DNA of 64,000 nt from Silanimonas sp965368785. GTDB taxonomy: Bacteria; Pseudomonadota; Gammaproteobacteria; Xanthomonadales; Xanthomonadaceae. The translations under genes and the position numbers were made by a program. The notes beneath the pieces were generated by a model. That model did not search any database. It saw only the letters and a list, made by a program, of their open reading frames with translations, and had not been told where the DNA came from. Each line of letters opens with the position of its first letter. Position 1 is the first letter of the stretch. The DNA lies in contig CBDUOG010000004.1 of assembly GCA_965368785.1 (NCBI GenBank), forward strand, positions 6,034-70,033, in the 5' to 3' direction. Of this stretch, positions 63,960 through 64,000 are shown piece after piece.

Positions 63960-64000
63960 TCGGCAAATACACTTTGGCCAAACGCCAATGGCGCGACCTG

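Overview
This window is chromosomal DNA from a gammaproteobacterium outside the Enterobacterales, with moderate GC content. The evidence is a series of gene orders typical of that class: yceD-rpmF-fabH-fabD-fabG-acpP-fabF-pabB-pabC-mltG-tmk-holB-pilZ; tRNA genes-tig-clpP-clpX-lon-hupB-tRNA-Val-tRNA-Asp-ppiD; pncC-recA-recX-alaS-csrA-tRNA-Ser; and ffh-rpsP-rimM-trmD-rplS. LPS core genes (a KdkA-type Kdo kinase and a family 9 heptosyltransferase) show a Gram-negative cell. PilZ suggests type IV pili, and c-di-GMP turnover is present. I cannot name a genus. I see no insertion sequence, phage or CRISPR array; almost everything is core genome.

Layout. 1-2.8 kb: a DesK-like sensor kinase (cut by the window edge) diverges from a class III aminotransferase. 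2.8-14.1 kb: a long minus-strand fatty-acid, folate and DNA-replication cluster. It lacks plsX between rpmF and fabH, and has a kinase-fold gene without the catalytic Asp inserted between fabH and fabD. 14.2-24.4 kb: a small membrane protein, a CHASE-PAS-PAS-GGDEF-EAL protein, a GT39-like glycosyltransferase, a MoxR/DUF58/transglutaminase operon, an Slp lipoprotein, and a 113-bp tandem repeat. 24.4-27.7 kb: hinT, recR, ybaB, dnaX, the 4.5S SRP RNA and tRNA-Ser(GGA). 27.7-30.7 kb: MBL hydrolase, kdkA, heptosyltransferase and DUF6165. 30.7-32.1 kb: a gene-poor stretch around tRNA-Ser(CGA), full of inverted repeats and structured repeats. 32.1-36.3 kb: PP2C phosphatase, dnaQ-rnhA-methyltransferase, gloB and fabI. 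36.4-46.8 kb: ppiD to csrA with nine tRNA genes. 46.9-54.5 kb: alaS, recX, recA, pncC and mutS. 54.5-64 kb: a Cys/Met-metabolism PLP enzyme with a divergent Lrp-type regulator, hsp15, the rpsP-rimM-trmD-rplS operon, ffh, ypjD, radA, cdd and deoD.

How the genes work together. The fab cluster supplies acyl-ACP for membranes and LPS. pabB and pabC make p-aminobenzoate. tmk and holB feed DNA replication, together with dnaX and dnaQ. tig, clpXP, lon and ppiD form a protein folding and degradation block. ffs and ffh, both inside this window, make the two halves of the signal recognition particle. recA, recX, recR, radA and mutS cover recombination and mismatch repair.

The most unusual signals are non-coding. 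A structured repeat family lies downstream of two tRNA-Ser genes, and its copies differ by changes that preserve base pairing. Inverted pieces of the tRNA-Ser 3' end lie nearby. There is also an almost perfect 113-bp tandem repeat between convergent genes. Among proteins, the missing plsX and the neighbouring pseudokinase-like gene stand out. All functions are read from the sequence; no database search was run.
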